Below are positions 25,606 to 35,601 of a stretch of DNA of 64,000 nt, piece after piece. Position 1 is the stretch's first letter. Each line of letters opens with the position of its first letter. The notes beneath the pieces were generated by a model. That model was not told the origin of the DNA and did no database searches. It was given only the letters and a program-made list of their open reading frames with translations. The position numbers and the translations under genes are program-made. Source of the DNA: an uncultured Draconibacterium sp. (GTDB lineage Bacteria > Bacteroidota > Bacteroidia > Bacteroidales > Prolixibacteraceae); contig NZ_OY781981.1 in NCBI RefSeq assembly GCF_963677565.1, forward strand, positions 4,456,001 through 4,520,000, written 5' to 3'.

Positions 25606-26466
25606 ATGAGACAACTAAAGATCACAAAGTCGATCACTAACCGTGAAAGTGCCTCTTTAGATAAGTATTTGCAGGAGATTGGTAAAGAAGAGCTGATTAC
25701 TGTAGAGGAAGAAGTGGAATTAGCACAGCGGATTAAAAAGGGCGATCAGGCAGCTTTGGAGAAATTAACAAGAGCAAACCTTCGATTTGTAGTATCGGTG
25801 GCTAAGCAGTACCAAAACCAGGGACTTAGCTTACCCGATTTAATTAACGAAGGTAATCTTGGATTAATTAAAGCAGCTGAAAAGTTCGACGAAACCCGCG
25901 GTTTTAAATTCATTTCATATGCAGTATGGTGGATTCGTCAATCAATTCTTCAAGCGCTTGCTGAGCAATCGCGTATCGTTCGTTTGCCATTGAACCAGGT
26001 AGGTTCGTTGAACAAAATCAACAAAGCATTTTCAAAATTTGAGCAAGAACACGAGCGCAAACCCTCACCTGAAGAATTAGCAGAGTCATTGGAGTTACCT
26101 GCTGATAAAGTTGCAGATACTTTAAGAGTTTCTGGCCGACATGTTTCGGTTGATGCACCTTTTGTTGACGGAGAAGACAACAGTCTTCTTGATGTTTTGG
26201 TGAATAATGATTCGCCAAATGCCGACAAAAGTCTGATCAATGAATCACTAGCCAGAGAAATCTTTCGTGCTTTAGCGACTTTGACTGAAAGAGAAAGTGA
26301 CATTGTAAAACTGTTTTTTGGCATAGGGTGCCAGGAAATGACATTGGAAGAAATCGGTGAACGATTCGGATTAACCCGTGAAAGGGTAAGACAGATTAAA
26401 GAAAAGGCTATCAGACGATTAAGACACACATCGCGTAGCAAATTATTAAAATCATATCTGGGCTAA
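25606..26466 (+). CDS. rpoD: Primary RNA polymerase sigma factor
   Basis: Directs RNA polymerase to housekeeping promoters. The 286-residue length and the N-terminus RQLKITKSITNRESASLDKY are typical of the compact Bacteroidota primary sigma, which lacks the long region 1.1 of proteobacterial RpoD. Visible parts are region 1.2 (LDKYLQEIGKEELITVEEEV), region 2 (LRFVVSVAKQYQNQGLSLPD, GFKFISYAVWWIRQSI), region 3 and region 4 with the helix-turn-helix LEEIGERFGLTRERVRQIKE. It has its own promoter and terminator. Confidence 0.95.
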   Translation: MRQLKITKSITNRESASLDKYLQEIGKEELITVEEEVELAQRIKKGDQAALEKLTRANLRFVVSVAKQYQNQGLSLPDLINEGNLGLIKAAEKFDETRGFKFISYAVWWIRQSILQALAEQSRIVRLPLNQVGSLNKINKAFSKFEQEHERKPSPEELAESLELPADKVADTLRVSGRHVSVDAPFVDGEDNSLLDVLVNNDSPNADKSLINESLAREIFRALATLTERESDIVKLFFGIGCQEMTLEEIGERFGLTRERVRQIKEKAIRRLRHTSRSKLLKSYLG

Positions 26467-26475
26467 TAGAGAAAG

Positions 26476-26507
26476 AAAGGTTGTCTGAAAAAGGCAACCT
26501 TTTTTTA
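26476..26507 (+). terminator. Intrinsic terminator of rpoD
   Basis: AAAGGTTG (26476-26483) pairs with CAACCTTT (26495-26502) and runs into a T tract, 10 bp after the rpoD stop. Confidence 0.9.
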
Positions 26508-26621
26508 TTTCATTTTAAAGACTTCATCTTAAACCCTTGAATAATATATCTTTTATGTAAATATTTCCCCCACGAATTAAACCTTTTATTTGGCTTTATT
26601 GTATATATATAAAAAGGCAAA

Positions 26622-28736
26622 ATGAAGCTAAAAAAAGAACTGGGATTATTCGATGTATTTTCAATCAGCACCGGAGCCATGTTTAGTTCCGGATTCTTTC
26701 TATTGCCGGGAATTGCCTCTCAATACACCGGCCCTTCTGTAATTCTTGCGTATTTACTGGCAGGATTATTAATTATGCCAACCATGTTCAGCATCTCCGA
26801 AATTGCCACTGCCCTGCCCCGGGCCGGCGGAACCTATTATTTTCTCGACCGAAGTTTGGGCCCAATGATGGGAACCATCGGCGGAATTGGCACTTATATC
26901 GCTCTTTCACTTAAAACCGCGTTTGCCTTAGTAGGTATTGGCGCTTATACAACAATCTTTTGGAATATCCCAATTAAAGAAACTGCGATTTTTTTCGCAG
27001 TTGTTTTTGCCCTGATCAATATCTTCGGGGCTAAAAAAACATCCGGACTTCAAAACATCTTTGTTATTGCATTACTTATTACAATTGGATTATTCATACT
27101 TGAAGGTTTTAGAGTAATTCAGTTTACAGAGCAATATCATAATCTAACCAGTTCTGATAATTTTACGCCATTTTTCAGTAAAGGAGCAAAAGGCCTTGTT
27201 TTTACTACTGGTTTTGTTTTTGTTTCGTATTTAGGATTAACACAAATTGCAAGTGTTGCCGAAGAAATAAAACGCCCCGAAAGGAATATTCCTCTGGGCA
27301 TGTTTTTATCGTTGGCCGTTATTATTATTATTTATGTTGCAGGCGTTTACATTATTGTTGCAGTGGTAGACAAAACTACTTTAGCAGCCGACCTGTCTCC
27401 TGTGGCATCGGCTGCCGAAAGGCTCTTTCACTGGTTGCCTGCTAAATTAGGATTATATATTATAATTGTTGCTGCAATTATGGCATTTGCTTCAACCGGA
27501 AATGCAGGAATGCTGTCTACCTCGCGCTACCCGCTGGCCATGAGCCGCGACAAATTATTTTCGAAACACTTTAAATCCATTAGTAAATTTGGCACCCCAA
27601 TTCCGGCAATACTGTTAACTGCAGGCATAATTATTCTGTTTATTCTTGTTTTAACCGAAGAAGGAATTGTGAAACTGGCCAGCACCTTCCAGCTTTTCAT
27701 TTTTATTGTGATCAATTTTTCGGTAATCGTTTTCAGAAACAGCAAGATTGCATCATACGATCCCGGTTACCACTCACCGTTATATCCTTACATGCAAATT
27801 TTTGGCATTTTAACCTCTGTTGCACTGATGTTTTTTATGGGTGCAGGTCCTATTTTATTTACATTGCTAACCATTGTTTTAACTTACCTGTGGTACCGGT
27901 TTTATGTGCGCTCAAAAGTAAAACGCGAAGGAGCCATTTACCATTGGTTTGCATTACTTGGCAAAAATGTCCATGTAGAACTGGAAAACGAATTTATGAC
28001 CATTCTGCGAGAAAAGGGTTTACGCGAAGACGATCAGTTTAATCAAACCATTGTACGGGCAAAAATTAAACACGTTAAACCAGAAACCAGGTTTATGGAT
28101 TTAATCGACCAGGTTTCGTTGTCGTTTACTGAACAGCTTGATGTAGACAAAGATCTGATTCAGTCGTATTTCAAAAAAACCACACGAATCGACTCCTTGT
28201 TAACGGTTCCTGAGGTTTCTTTTCATTACATAAAAATGAAAGACATTGAACACCCCATGTTAGAAATTGTTTTGTCGGAAGAAGGGATCGCAAAACCCAT
28301 CCAAAAAAACGGCGATCAGTACGAAGAGAAAATCAAGGTGTTTTTCTTTTTGGTTCACAGCGATAAAAAACCCAAACTTCAACTTCGCATCTTGTCGGGC
28401 ATTTTAGATATTGCTGAAAAGGATCATTTTATCAAAGATATTTTTTCGTTTACCAACGATCAGAAAATTATTGAATACCTGTTACACGACAAACAATACA
28501 TCTCGTTCAGGTTGAACAAAAACCTGCCATCCGAAAAATTCATTAATAAACGTCTTATGGATATTTCGCTTCCGGCCGATGTTTTGGTTGTTTTTATTGA
28601 AAGGGAAACAAATATTTTTGCACCAAAAGGAAAAACACAGTTAAAAGAAAACGATAGACTAACCATTATTGGCGAAACCAATTCAATCAACAAATTATAC
28701 GATCAGTATGTGCTGAGTCAGGCAAACAAAGCCTAG
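26622..28736 (+). CDS. APC-family permease with EIIA-like and RCK_C-like domains
   Basis: The N-terminal ~450 residues form an APC-superfamily amino-acid or polyamine permease with about 12 helices; FDVFSISTGAMFSSGFFLLP is the first-helix substrate motif. The cytoplasmic remainder is unusual. Residues about 455-620 resemble a PTS EIIA type-2 (fructose/mannitol) domain, with His535 in VPEVSFHYIKM at the place of the phospho-His and VFFFLVHSDKKPKLQLRILS after it. Residues about 625-700 (ISFRLNKNLPSEKF, ADVLVVFIERE, LKENDRLTIIGE) resemble an RCK_C (TrkA-C) ligand-binding domain. This suggests transport gated by phosphorylation or a small ligand. It ends 17 bp from a convergent proton antiporter. 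The domain calls are by eye. Confidence 0.8.
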   Translation: MKLKKELGLFDVFSISTGAMFSSGFFLLPGIASQYTGPSVILAYLLAGLLIMPTMFSISEIATALPRAGGTYYFLDRSLGPMMGTIGGIGTYIALSLKTAFALVGIGAYTTIFWNIPIKETAIFFAVVFALINIFGAKKTSGLQNIFVIALLITIGLFILEGFRVIQFTEQYHNLTSSDNFTPFFSKGAKGLVFTTGFVFVSYLGLTQIASVAEEIKRPERNIPLGMFLSLAVIIIIYVAGVYIIVAVVDKTTLAADLSPVASAAERLFHWLPAKLGLYIIIVAAIMAFASTGNAGMLSTSRYPLAMSRDKLFSKHFKSISKFGTPIPAILLTAGIIILFILVLTEEGIVKLASTFQLFIFIVINFSVIVFRNSKIASYDPGYHSPLYPYMQIFGILTSVALMFFMGAGPILFTLLTIVLTYLWYRFYVRSKVKREGAIYHWFALLGKNVHVELENEFMTILREKGLREDDQFNQTIVRAKIKHVKPETRFMDLIDQVSLSFTEQLDVDKDLIQSYFKKTTRIDSLLTVPEVSFHYIKMKDIEHPMLEIVLSEEGIAKPIQKNGDQYEEKIKVFFFLVHSDKKPKLQLRILSGILDIAEKDHFIKDIFSFTNDQKIIEYLLHDKQYISFRLNKNLPSEKFINKRLMDISLPADVLVVFIERETNIFAPKGKTQLKENDRLTIIGETNSINKLYDQYVLSQANKA

Positions 28737-28752
28737 CTATTAATTCGTTATT

Positions 28753-30015
28753 TTAATTATTATACAACGGGATTTCTTTAATTCCATCCGATTCATTATT
28801 TTCTTCTTCTGCGGCTACATTTTTGGCAGCAGCAATTTTCGAACTTTTTCCATTAGCTATTAATGCCCACCCCATGATAATGTTTGTTACGATAATAACG
28901 ACAAAAAGAATCCCTTTCTGAAATCCATTGTTACTAAGCGATTCCGGAATAGCAAAATAGAGTAAAATCGAAATTAATCCTCGCGGTGATATTAAAGCCT
29001 GTGGCATCGTATTCTTATTTTCAATTAAGTAATAAAGCAAGTAACGCGCAAGGTAAGAAATCACCAGGAAAATAACACTGATAAGCCAAACCCTCCAGCT
29101 TAACAAACTTGCCAATGGTAAGCTAATACCAAACACTACAAAAAAGAAAGTTCGAACAAGAAATGAGGTCTCAATGGTTATCATTCTAAACTGATCGAAC
29201 ACATTCTCTATTTTAGAATCGCGCAACCATTCTTTTAGCTTACCAAATAATAATACATTATGGTTTCGTAGTAACAAACCAAACATTAAAATCATTATCA
29301 ACGAGGAAAGATGAAACAGTTTACCAACAGAATATAACAATACTAACACCGCTAAAAAAAGAAAGAACTTAGCCTCACCTCTAATATTTTGTATAATGTA
29401 AAGCAATATATAACTTAATATTACCGAGATAGCAAGCGTTAAGAAGATATTACCGCCAATTATAAAGCTTAGTTGTCGCATACCTTCTACATGCATGTTC
29501 TCAATAATCATGTAAAAAACCATTATTCCGAGAATATCAGAGAAAGTTCCTTCATAAATCAGGAATTCCCTCTTGTACCCCGATAAATGAACAACACTTG
29601 GAATAATTATAGCACTGCTCATAATCGACAAGGGAAGCGCATAAACAAGAGCAGAAATAAAGTTTAGCCCAGGAATAAACAACAGAATTATAAACGAAAT
29701 CGAAACCGAAGTTAGTCCAAGTGATAAGGCTGCAATTGCAAATGATTTCCAGATTATTGGCCACTTATCTCGTTTCAGTTCCAAATCAAGTGCTGCTTCA
29801 AGCACAATCATAATCAAACCAATTATACCAAGAAGTTCAAGCGTTCTCGAATAGTCAGGATCCATTTTAAAATACTCCAGAAGTTGTTGTATTCCAACTC
29901 CCAAAGCGATTAATAATAAAACACTTGGAATTTTAGTTTTTTTACCAATAATATTGGTAAAAAACGATAAGATAACAATGACACAAAGGCCAATTAAAAA
30001 AAGGTATGCATTCAT
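28753..30015 (-). CDS. Cation:proton antiporter (CPA family)
   Basis: Exchanges Na+ or K+ for protons across the inner membrane. The 420-residue protein, started at MNAYLFLIGLC (30015; an upstream Met at 30042 adds nine polar residues), has about 12 hydrophobic helices. It carries family features such as KIPSVLLLIALGVGIQQLL, LIMIVLEAALDLELK and the YEGTFSDILGIMVFYMI segment, in which the Asp of TFSD is the likely ion-binding residue. The C-terminal tail is short and acidic. It is convergent with the EIIA/RCK_C permease, 17 bp apart. The ion cannot be told from sequence. Confidence 0.87.
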   Translation of the reverse strand: MNAYLFLIGLCVIVILSFFTNIIGKKTKIPSVLLLIALGVGIQQLLEYFKMDPDYSRTLELLGIIGLIMIVLEAALDLELKRDKWPIIWKSFAIAALSLGLTSVSISFIILLFIPGLNFISALVYALPLSIMSSAIIIPSVVHLSGYKREFLIYEGTFSDILGIMVFYMIIENMHVEGMRQLSFIIGGNIFLTLAISVILSYILLYIIQNIRGEAKFFLFLAVLVLLYSVGKLFHLSSLIMILMFGLLLRNHNVLLFGKLKEWLRDSKIENVFDQFRMITIETSFLVRTFFFVVFGISLPLASLLSWRVWLISVIFLVISYLARYLLYYLIENKNTMPQALISPRGLISILLYFAIPESLSNNGFQKGILFVVIIVTNIIMGWALIANGKSSKIAAAKNVAAEEENNESDGIKEIPLYNN

Positions 30016-30073
30016 TCTTTGGAACTTTAAATGAAAGTACAAAAACAGATGGAATCTACAATTGTTTTTGCTA

Positions 30074-30418
30074 TTACTCCATTTTATAAATACGTTCCAT
30101 TAATTGCCATTTCTCATCGGCTGTGGCTGAATCAGAAGTTCTCTGATATTGCGAAACATAAGCTTCCCATTCCGCTTGTCGTGGTTTTTTGGCAAGTTCT
30201 TTCATGGCAATATCATGGTTAAAATCTGCAACAGTATCCATAATCATAAAAAGCCGTGTACCCAAAAGGTAAATTTCCATATCTACAATACCGACTTCGC
30301 GCATACCTTGCGTTATTTCGGGCCAACCGGCTCCGGGTGCATGTATCTCTTTATAGGCTTCAATCAACTTTGGATCATCTTCCAGTTGAAGCGTTTTGCA
30401 ATACCTTTTGTATTCCAT
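30074..30418 (-). CDS. L-rhamnose/L-fucose mutarotase-like protein (DUF718)
   Basis: Interconverts the anomers of a 6-deoxyhexose so that the next enzyme receives the right form. The start is placed at MEYKRYCKTLQLEDDPKLI (30418), 2 bp after the fucP stop, giving 114 residues, about the family size of 104-115. Typical features are YKEIHAPGAGWPEITQGMRE with the active-site His, GIVDMEIYLLGTRLFMIMD and the Trp-rich C-terminal part (EWEAYVSQYQRT). The linked transporter points to L-fucose rather than rhamnose. It is the second gene of a tight two-gene unit. Confidence 0.85.
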   Translation of the reverse strand: MEYKRYCKTLQLEDDPKLIEAYKEIHAPGAGWPEITQGMREVGIVDMEIYLLGTRLFMIMDTVADFNHDIAMKELAKKPRQAEWEAYVSQYQRTSDSATADEKWQLMERIYKME

Positions 30419-30420
30419 TT

Positions 30421-31719
30421 CTATGTCGTTTTTAAAGTTTTGTATGTTCTTCGTCCGTAAATGGCAATTACTACAAAACATATGAACGGCAGAATAAAAG
30501 AAAAATTAACAGCTGCTAATGGTCCAATTGTTCCCTGGTCGATAATATATCCCTGAAGCGGCGGCATTAAAGCCCCCCCAACAATGGCCATTACCAATCC
30601 TGCAGCCCCGAGCGTGGCATCATCGCCAACATCTTCTAAAGCAATTCCGTAAATGGTGGGAAACATCAGCGACATAAAAGCAGATGTTGCAACCAATAAA
30701 TACAAGCCCATCATTCCCTGAATTAAAATTACCCCTGTAGTTGTAAGCATTCCTCCAACGGCAAACAATAGTAGCATATACCGTGCATTTAAATATTTCA
30801 TTAAAAAGGTACTGATAAAACGACTTGTAATAAAAATTGCCATTGCAACGATATTATAGTTTTGTGCTTTGGCCTTTGGGATTCCCAAATTATCGGCATA
30901 CTGAATAATAAATGTCCAACACATTATTTGTGCACCAACATAAAATACCTGTGCAATAACTCCTTCCCGGTAAACTTTATTGCGGAATAACCTTTTTGCC
31001 GAATGCCACGGATGAATTTCGTGATCGGCACTTTCGCGTTTTGGCATTTTCGCAACGGCAATTACAACCAGCATTACTATAACCACAAAGCCGAGTATTA
31101 CATATGGATTTCGTATTACAGCCAAATCATTTGTACGGATAACAGCCTTTTCGGCTGCGCTTAAGGTATCGAATATCAGGTTTCCCGCATCATCACGTTC
31201 ATCCGATTTCAACGACGACAAAATGAGTTTTGAAGCCACAAACATCCCCAAAATTGAGCCCATGGGATTAAACGATTGTGCCAGATTTAAACGTCGGGTT
31301 GCTGTTGCCGGATCGCCCATCGACAAGATGTAGGGATTAGCTGTGGTTTCCAAAAACGCGAGACCAAATGTTAAGATGTACAGCGAAACAAGGAAAAAGC
31401 CAAAAATTTCGAATTGTGTTGCAGGGAAAAATAACAGGGCGCCAATTGCATACAAAGCAAGCCCAATTATGATTCCGAGTTTGTAGGTATATCGTTTAAT
31501 AATTAATGCTGCCGGAATAGCCATGGTGGCATAACCTCCGTAAAATGCAAATTGCACCATTGCCGCTTTTGCATTTGAAATTTCCATTACGGTTTTAAAG
31601 GCAGCTACCATCGGATTTGTAAGATCATTGGCAAATCCCCACAGTGCAAATAAACTGGTAATCAGAATAAATGGGACAATTATTTTTTTATCCACAACCA
31701 CCTGCTTTAGGTCATTCAT
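30421..31719 (-). CDS. fucP: L-fucose:proton symporter
   Basis: Imports L-fucose with a proton; a major-facilitator protein with about 12 helices over 432 residues. FucP hallmarks are FALWGFANDLTNPMVAAF (the Asp equivalent to the proton-coupling residue), LAFLETTANPYILSMGDP (the essential Glu) and RLNLAQSFNPMGSILG. The mutarotase gene follows 2 bp after the stop. No fucose isomerase, kinase or aldolase is in the window, so the rest of the pathway is elsewhere. Related glucose/galactose transporters share these motifs, so the substrate is supported mainly by the mutarotase partner. Confidence 0.85.
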   Translation of the reverse strand: MNDLKQVVVDKKIIVPFILITSLFALWGFANDLTNPMVAAFKTVMEISNAKAAMVQFAFYGGYATMAIPAALIIKRYTYKLGIIIGLALYAIGALLFFPATQFEIFGFFLVSLYILTFGLAFLETTANPYILSMGDPATATRRLNLAQSFNPMGSILGMFVASKLILSSLKSDERDDAGNLIFDTLSAAEKAVIRTNDLAVIRNPYVILGFVVIVMLVVIAVAKMPKRESADHEIHPWHSAKRLFRNKVYREGVIAQVFYVGAQIMCWTFIIQYADNLGIPKAKAQNYNIVAMAIFITSRFISTFLMKYLNARYMLLLFAVGGMLTTTGVILIQGMMGLYLLVATSAFMSLMFPTIYGIALEDVGDDATLGAAGLVMAIVGGALMPPLQGYIIDQGTIGPLAAVNFSFILPFICFVVIAIYGRRTYKTLKTT

Positions 31720-31809
31720 GTTAAATAGTTTTATTGGTTTTTATTTTAGATAAGAGTTTGAACCTATTGAAATAACAGGCTACTAAAAAATCATAAGTTC
31801 TATTTCATT

Positions 31810-32892
31810 TTACAGGTAATGATTTTTGTTTTGAGCTTTAAGTTGCTCAACAATCTTTTTTATATCCTCAGCATTCTCGCGTTTACAAACCAGTGTAGTA
31901 TTACCGTCTTTTACAACAATTACATCCTCCATTCCAACAACAGCAACCACATTGTCCTCTTCAGCATAAACATATGAGTTTTTGGTATCAAGAAACATTG
32001 CTTCTCCTGAGCTTGCATTTCCATTCTCATCCTTTTTATCCGTTTGATATACCGATTCCCAGCTTCCCAAATCGTTCCAATCAAAGTTCCCCTCAACAAG
32101 GTAGATGTTTTTGGCATGTTCCATAATTCCATAATCAACAGAGATACTCTCCACTGCACGGTAAATGGTATCTAAAGTTTGTGGATAAGAAGGATTCCCG
32201 AGATCGGCCTGTATTTTGCGCAAATCAGCATAAAGAGCAGGAGCAAACTCCTCTACAGCTTTCAGAAAAACAGAAACCTTGAATACGAACAACCCGCTAT
32301 TCCAGTAAAAACCTCCTTGCTTAAGGTAATTGGTAGCAGTTGCTTCATCCGGTTTTTCAACAAACCGTTCAACTTTAAACTGTTTTATTTTTTCGTTGCC
32401 TGTAATATCATCGGCAGTTTTTACATAGCCATAACCTGTTGCCGGGAAAGTGGGTGTAATTCCGAGGGTAACAATCCCATCGCGTTCTTCAGCAATTTTT
32501 GCGGCAGCCAATACAGTGTCCTTAAACAACTCCGTATTGTTTATCAAATGATCAGAAGGAGATACGACCATCACACCATCAGGATTTTCCCGCTCGGCAT
32601 ACATGGCTGCTAAACCAATACAAGGCAGCGTATTTCTGCCAATTGGCTCGTATATAAGGTTTTCTTTCGGCAACATTGGTGTTTGTTTTTCCAGCACCTC
32701 AGCCTGTGTTGCACTTGAAACAATGTAAATATTCTCTTCTTTGGTAAAGGTTGCAAAACGATGAATAGTTTCCTGCAACAGCGATTCCTCGCCAAAAATA
32801 TTCAGGTACTGTTTTGGCTTTTTAGTTTTGCTGCGTGGCCAGAAACGTGTTCCGCTACCTCCTGCCATAATAAGGGTGTACAAGTCTTTCAT
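31810..32892 (-). CDS. manC: Mannose-1-phosphate guanylyltransferase
   Basis: Makes GDP-mannose from mannose-1-phosphate and GTP, the precursor of mannosyl and GDP-fucose units in surface glycans. The start is taken at MKDLYTLIMAGGSGTRFWP (32892), giving 360 residues; the Met 11 codons upstream is less likely. The nucleotidyltransferase signature MAGGSGTRFWPRS, the PSDHLI motif, FVEKPDEATA and GNFDWNDLGSWESVY are all present. There is no C-terminal isomerase domain, so it is the single-function form. It lies between fucP and buk on the same strand but with gaps of about 90 and 195 bp, so co-transcription is not certain. Confidence 0.93.
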   Translation of the reverse strand: MKDLYTLIMAGGSGTRFWPRSKTKKPKQYLNIFGEESLLQETIHRFATFTKEENIYIVSSATQAEVLEKQTPMLPKENLIYEPIGRNTLPCIGLAAMYAERENPDGVMVVSPSDHLINNTELFKDTVLAAAKIAEERDGIVTLGITPTFPATGYGYVKTADDITGNEKIKQFKVERFVEKPDEATATNYLKQGGFYWNSGLFVFKVSVFLKAVEEFAPALYADLRKIQADLGNPSYPQTLDTIYRAVESISVDYGIMEHAKNIYLVEGNFDWNDLGSWESVYQTDKKDENGNASSGEAMFLDTKNSYVYAEEDNVVAVVGMEDVIVVKDGNTTLVCKRENAEDIKKIVEQLKAQNKNHYL

Positions 32893-33087
32893 ATTTTTAC
32901 AATTCTTGGATTTCTGTATTACCATTCGATATGAGCATAAATCATGTCTCGTTTTACGAGTATTAATTAGTATTCATGCTTATTTCGCACAAAATTTATT
33001 TTCGATTTGCAATGTAATAAATTGCGGCGACACACCACAGATTGTTCGGAGTTTTAATTTCGTAAATCTTACAGTAAATGAAATGCT

Positions 33088-34170
33088 TTATCCCTGAACA
33101 GGATTGTACGTTTTAGCCTCAATTTCTCCATTGGCAACACGGAGTGCATTTTCAGCAAGCACTTGCAGTTCATCTTCTCCAGGATACACGAAGAGTGTTG
33201 AAATAAATTCGGTTTTGGCTCGTAAATAAGCTTCCAACTTTTTGTTGTATGCCAATCCTCCGGTTAACAAAATTCCATCCACTTTTCCTTCTAAAACAAC
33301 AGCCATTTCCCCGATCATTTTAGCCACCTGGTAGAATAATGCTTCCTGAATGATTGCTGCTTTCTTGTCGCCTTTTTCGGAACGTTTTTCTACTTCCAGG
33401 GCATCGTTTGTACCAAGATAAGCAACAAATCCTCCTTCTCCAACAATCATTCTTCGCACCTGCTCCGGAGAAAATTTACCACTAAAACAAAGATCGACAA
33501 CCTGCCCAATGGGCAAAGTACCCGATCGTTCAGGACTAAACGCACCTTCGCCGTCGAGAGCATTGTTTACATCAACAACCCTCCCGTTTTTATGAACGCC
33601 AACCGATATTCCACCGCCAAGATGAGCAACGATGAGACGAAGGTCTTCGTACTTCTTTCCAACTTTTTTGGCATGTAAACGTGCTGTGGCTTTTTGATTC
33701 AGCGCATGAAAAATTGATTGCCGTTTAAAGCGCGGATGCCCTGCAAAACGTGCCACTTCGTCCAACTCATCAGTAACTACCGGATCGGCAATAAACGCTC
33801 TGGCATTCGGAATTTGTAGTGCAATATAATCTGCGAGCATCCCTCCCAGGTTACTTGCATGATGTCCCATAATTCCCTCGCGCAGATGTTCCAACATCAG
33901 GTTATTCACTTTGTACACCCCCGACTCGAGTGGATAGGTTAATCCTCCCCTTCCAATAATATATTTTATGGCGTCCACCTCAATTCCCTCTTCAACCAAA
34001 ACTTCAATGATCAGCCCCTTACGAAAAGCAAACTGATCAACAATATTTTTGTAACGCAGTAATTGTTCCAACGGATGACGTATGGTTTTTGAAAGCACAC
34101 ATTCCGTATCGTTATAAACGGCAAATTTAGTGGAGGTAGATCCCGGATTTATTGCAAGTATCTGGTGCAT
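33088..34170 (-). CDS. buk: Butyrate kinase
   Basis: Converts butyryl-phosphate (or branched-chain acyl-phosphates) plus ADP to the acid plus ATP. The 360-residue protein belongs to the acetate/propionate/butyrate kinase superfamily, with ILAINPGSTSTKFAVYNDTE at the start, MGHHASNLGGMLADYIA, VAHLGGGISVGVHKNGRVVD and LTGGLAYNKKLEAYL. The length and LEQLLRYKNIVDQFAFRK are typical of butyrate rather than acetate kinase. It is 8 bp downstream of ptb and forms a classical two-gene operon with it. The substrate may be branched-chain acyl-phosphate instead of butyryl-phosphate. Confidence 0.94.
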   Translation of the reverse strand: MHQILAINPGSTSTKFAVYNDTECVLSKTIRHPLEQLLRYKNIVDQFAFRKGLIIEVLVEEGIEVDAIKYIIGRGGLTYPLESGVYKVNNLMLEHLREGIMGHHASNLGGMLADYIALQIPNARAFIADPVVTDELDEVARFAGHPRFKRQSIFHALNQKATARLHAKKVGKKYEDLRLIVAHLGGGISVGVHKNGRVVDVNNALDGEGAFSPERSGTLPIGQVVDLCFSGKFSPEQVRRMIVGEGGFVAYLGTNDALEVEKRSEKGDKKAAIIQEALFYQVAKMIGEMAVVLEGKVDGILLTGGLAYNKKLEAYLRAKTEFISTLFVYPGEDELQVLAENALRVANGEIEAKTYNPVQG

Positions 34171-34178
34171 AGAATCGA

Positions 34179-35099
34179 TTACGTTATACTGGCCTGGTAA
34201 CTTACAATAGATGCCAGTGCCACTGAGTTCAGTTTTGTTTTACGACTGTCGCCACGTGAAGATACCACAACCGGAACTTTGGCTCCGGCGATAATACCCG
34301 ACATTTCAGCTTTTGCAAGTTTCGAGTTGGTTTTATAAAATACGTTAGCAGCATCAATATTTGGGAACAACAAACAATCGGCATCACCGGCAACAGGCGA
34401 TGTAAAACCTTTTATTTCAGCCGACTCTGCACTAATCGCAACATCGAGTGCCATAGGTCCGTCAACGAGGCCACCTTCAATTTGTCCGTGTTCCGACATC
34501 TTTGCAATAGTTGCTCCATCCATACACGATTGTATTGAAATAATGATTTGCTCGGTTGGCGCAATAACCGCTAATTTTGGCTGTTCAATACCTAAAGATT
34601 TTGCCGCACAGATCAGATAGTTAGTCATCAGAATTTTCTGCTTTAAGTCGGGATATGGAAGTACTGCCGCATCGCTAAATAACAGCATTTTATGGTAGTT
34701 AGGATTGTTCATTGCCGAAATATGACTCAATGTACCTTTCGATGGCACCAGATTGAATTCTTTTTTTAACAACGCGCGCATAAATTTGTCGGTTGACACC
34801 ATACCTTTCATCAACACATCAGCTTTGTCTTCGTGAATCAGTTCAACAGCTTTTTCTGTCGCTTCATTTAAGGATTTAGTATGATAAACCTGGTAATCGT
34901 TAATATCGATACCCAGCTTTTCGCATGATTCCTCTATATTTCTTTTATCTCCGGTAATTATTGGTGTTACAAAACCCATTTCAACCGCATCGTGCATGGC
35001 TTCCAGCGTACTCACGTCAACACCATTTACAGCTACAACACGTTTCGAAGGTTGCTTTTTTACCACTTCAAGAAGTTCAGCAAAATTGTTTATTCTCAT
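34179..35099 (-). CDS. ptb: Phosphate butyryltransferase
   Basis: Converts butyryl-CoA (or related acyl-CoA) and phosphate to the acyl-phosphate and CoA, feeding the kinase encoded next. The 306-residue length and motifs DVLMKGMVSTDKFMRALL, LSHISAMNNPNYHKMLLFSD, DGPMALDVAISAESAEIKG and ADCLLFPNIDAANVFYKT fit the PTA/PTB family. It is the first gene of the ptb-buk operon. In Bacteroidota this pair may act in butyrate formation or in oxidation of branched amino acids; no butyryl-CoA synthesis genes are in the window. Confidence 0.94.
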   Translation of the reverse strand: MRINNFAELLEVVKKQPSKRVVAVNGVDVSTLEAMHDAVEMGFVTPIITGDKRNIEESCEKLGIDINDYQVYHTKSLNEATEKAVELIHEDKADVLMKGMVSTDKFMRALLKKEFNLVPSKGTLSHISAMNNPNYHKMLLFSDAAVLPYPDLKQKILMTNYLICAAKSLGIEQPKLAVIAPTEQIIISIQSCMDGATIAKMSEHGQIEGGLVDGPMALDVAISAESAEIKGFTSPVAGDADCLLFPNIDAANVFYKTNSKLAKAEMSGIIAGAKVPVVVSSRGDSRKTKLNSVALASIVSYQASIT

Positions 35100-35601
35100 G
35101 GTCCGATTTTTTAACGAAGTTAAGGCTACTCCAACTTAAAACCGATAACTTTTCTCAGCTAATTTTATGTTGTAAACCATCCTCAAAAATTTTAAACTGA
35201 GAATTCGTATTCAGTAAAAAGTTAAATAGTTAGAAATTGAAATAAATAATACGACAAAACTTGTCATTTGCCATTTTTAGTTGTTTTGTAAATAAACAAA
35301 AACAGATCTGTTAGAATTATTTCAAGGAATTCAGTTGTTTTTAAAGAGTGCAGATGCGTTTAAAAATAGGGAAAAAACTTCTTTTCATCAAAAGCGATTA
35401 TATGTTTTACAATCAACAAGATAGTGTTTTACAATATATCAAATTCTTTCAAATGAAACAGTTTTTATAGTATTTTCAAAAACTGTAATATTAAGTTGTT
35501 TTTTACATGTTCAACTTGATTTATTCAATACTACCATACCGTATATTTCTAATTTTCTTCGACAACTCTTACGAAGCAAATATTTCTGAAAATAAAGACT
35601 A
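35100..35601. other. Divergent intergenic region between ptb and acs
   Basis: About 500 bp of AT-rich DNA holding the control regions of two divergent operons. I find no open frame or RNA gene and no clean TTG/TAnnTTTG promoter in either direction. Confidence 0.5.

Noticed and set aside
28736..28753. Terminator between the convergent permease and antiporter genes
   Set aside because: Only 16 bp separate the stops and no stem with a T run fits there.
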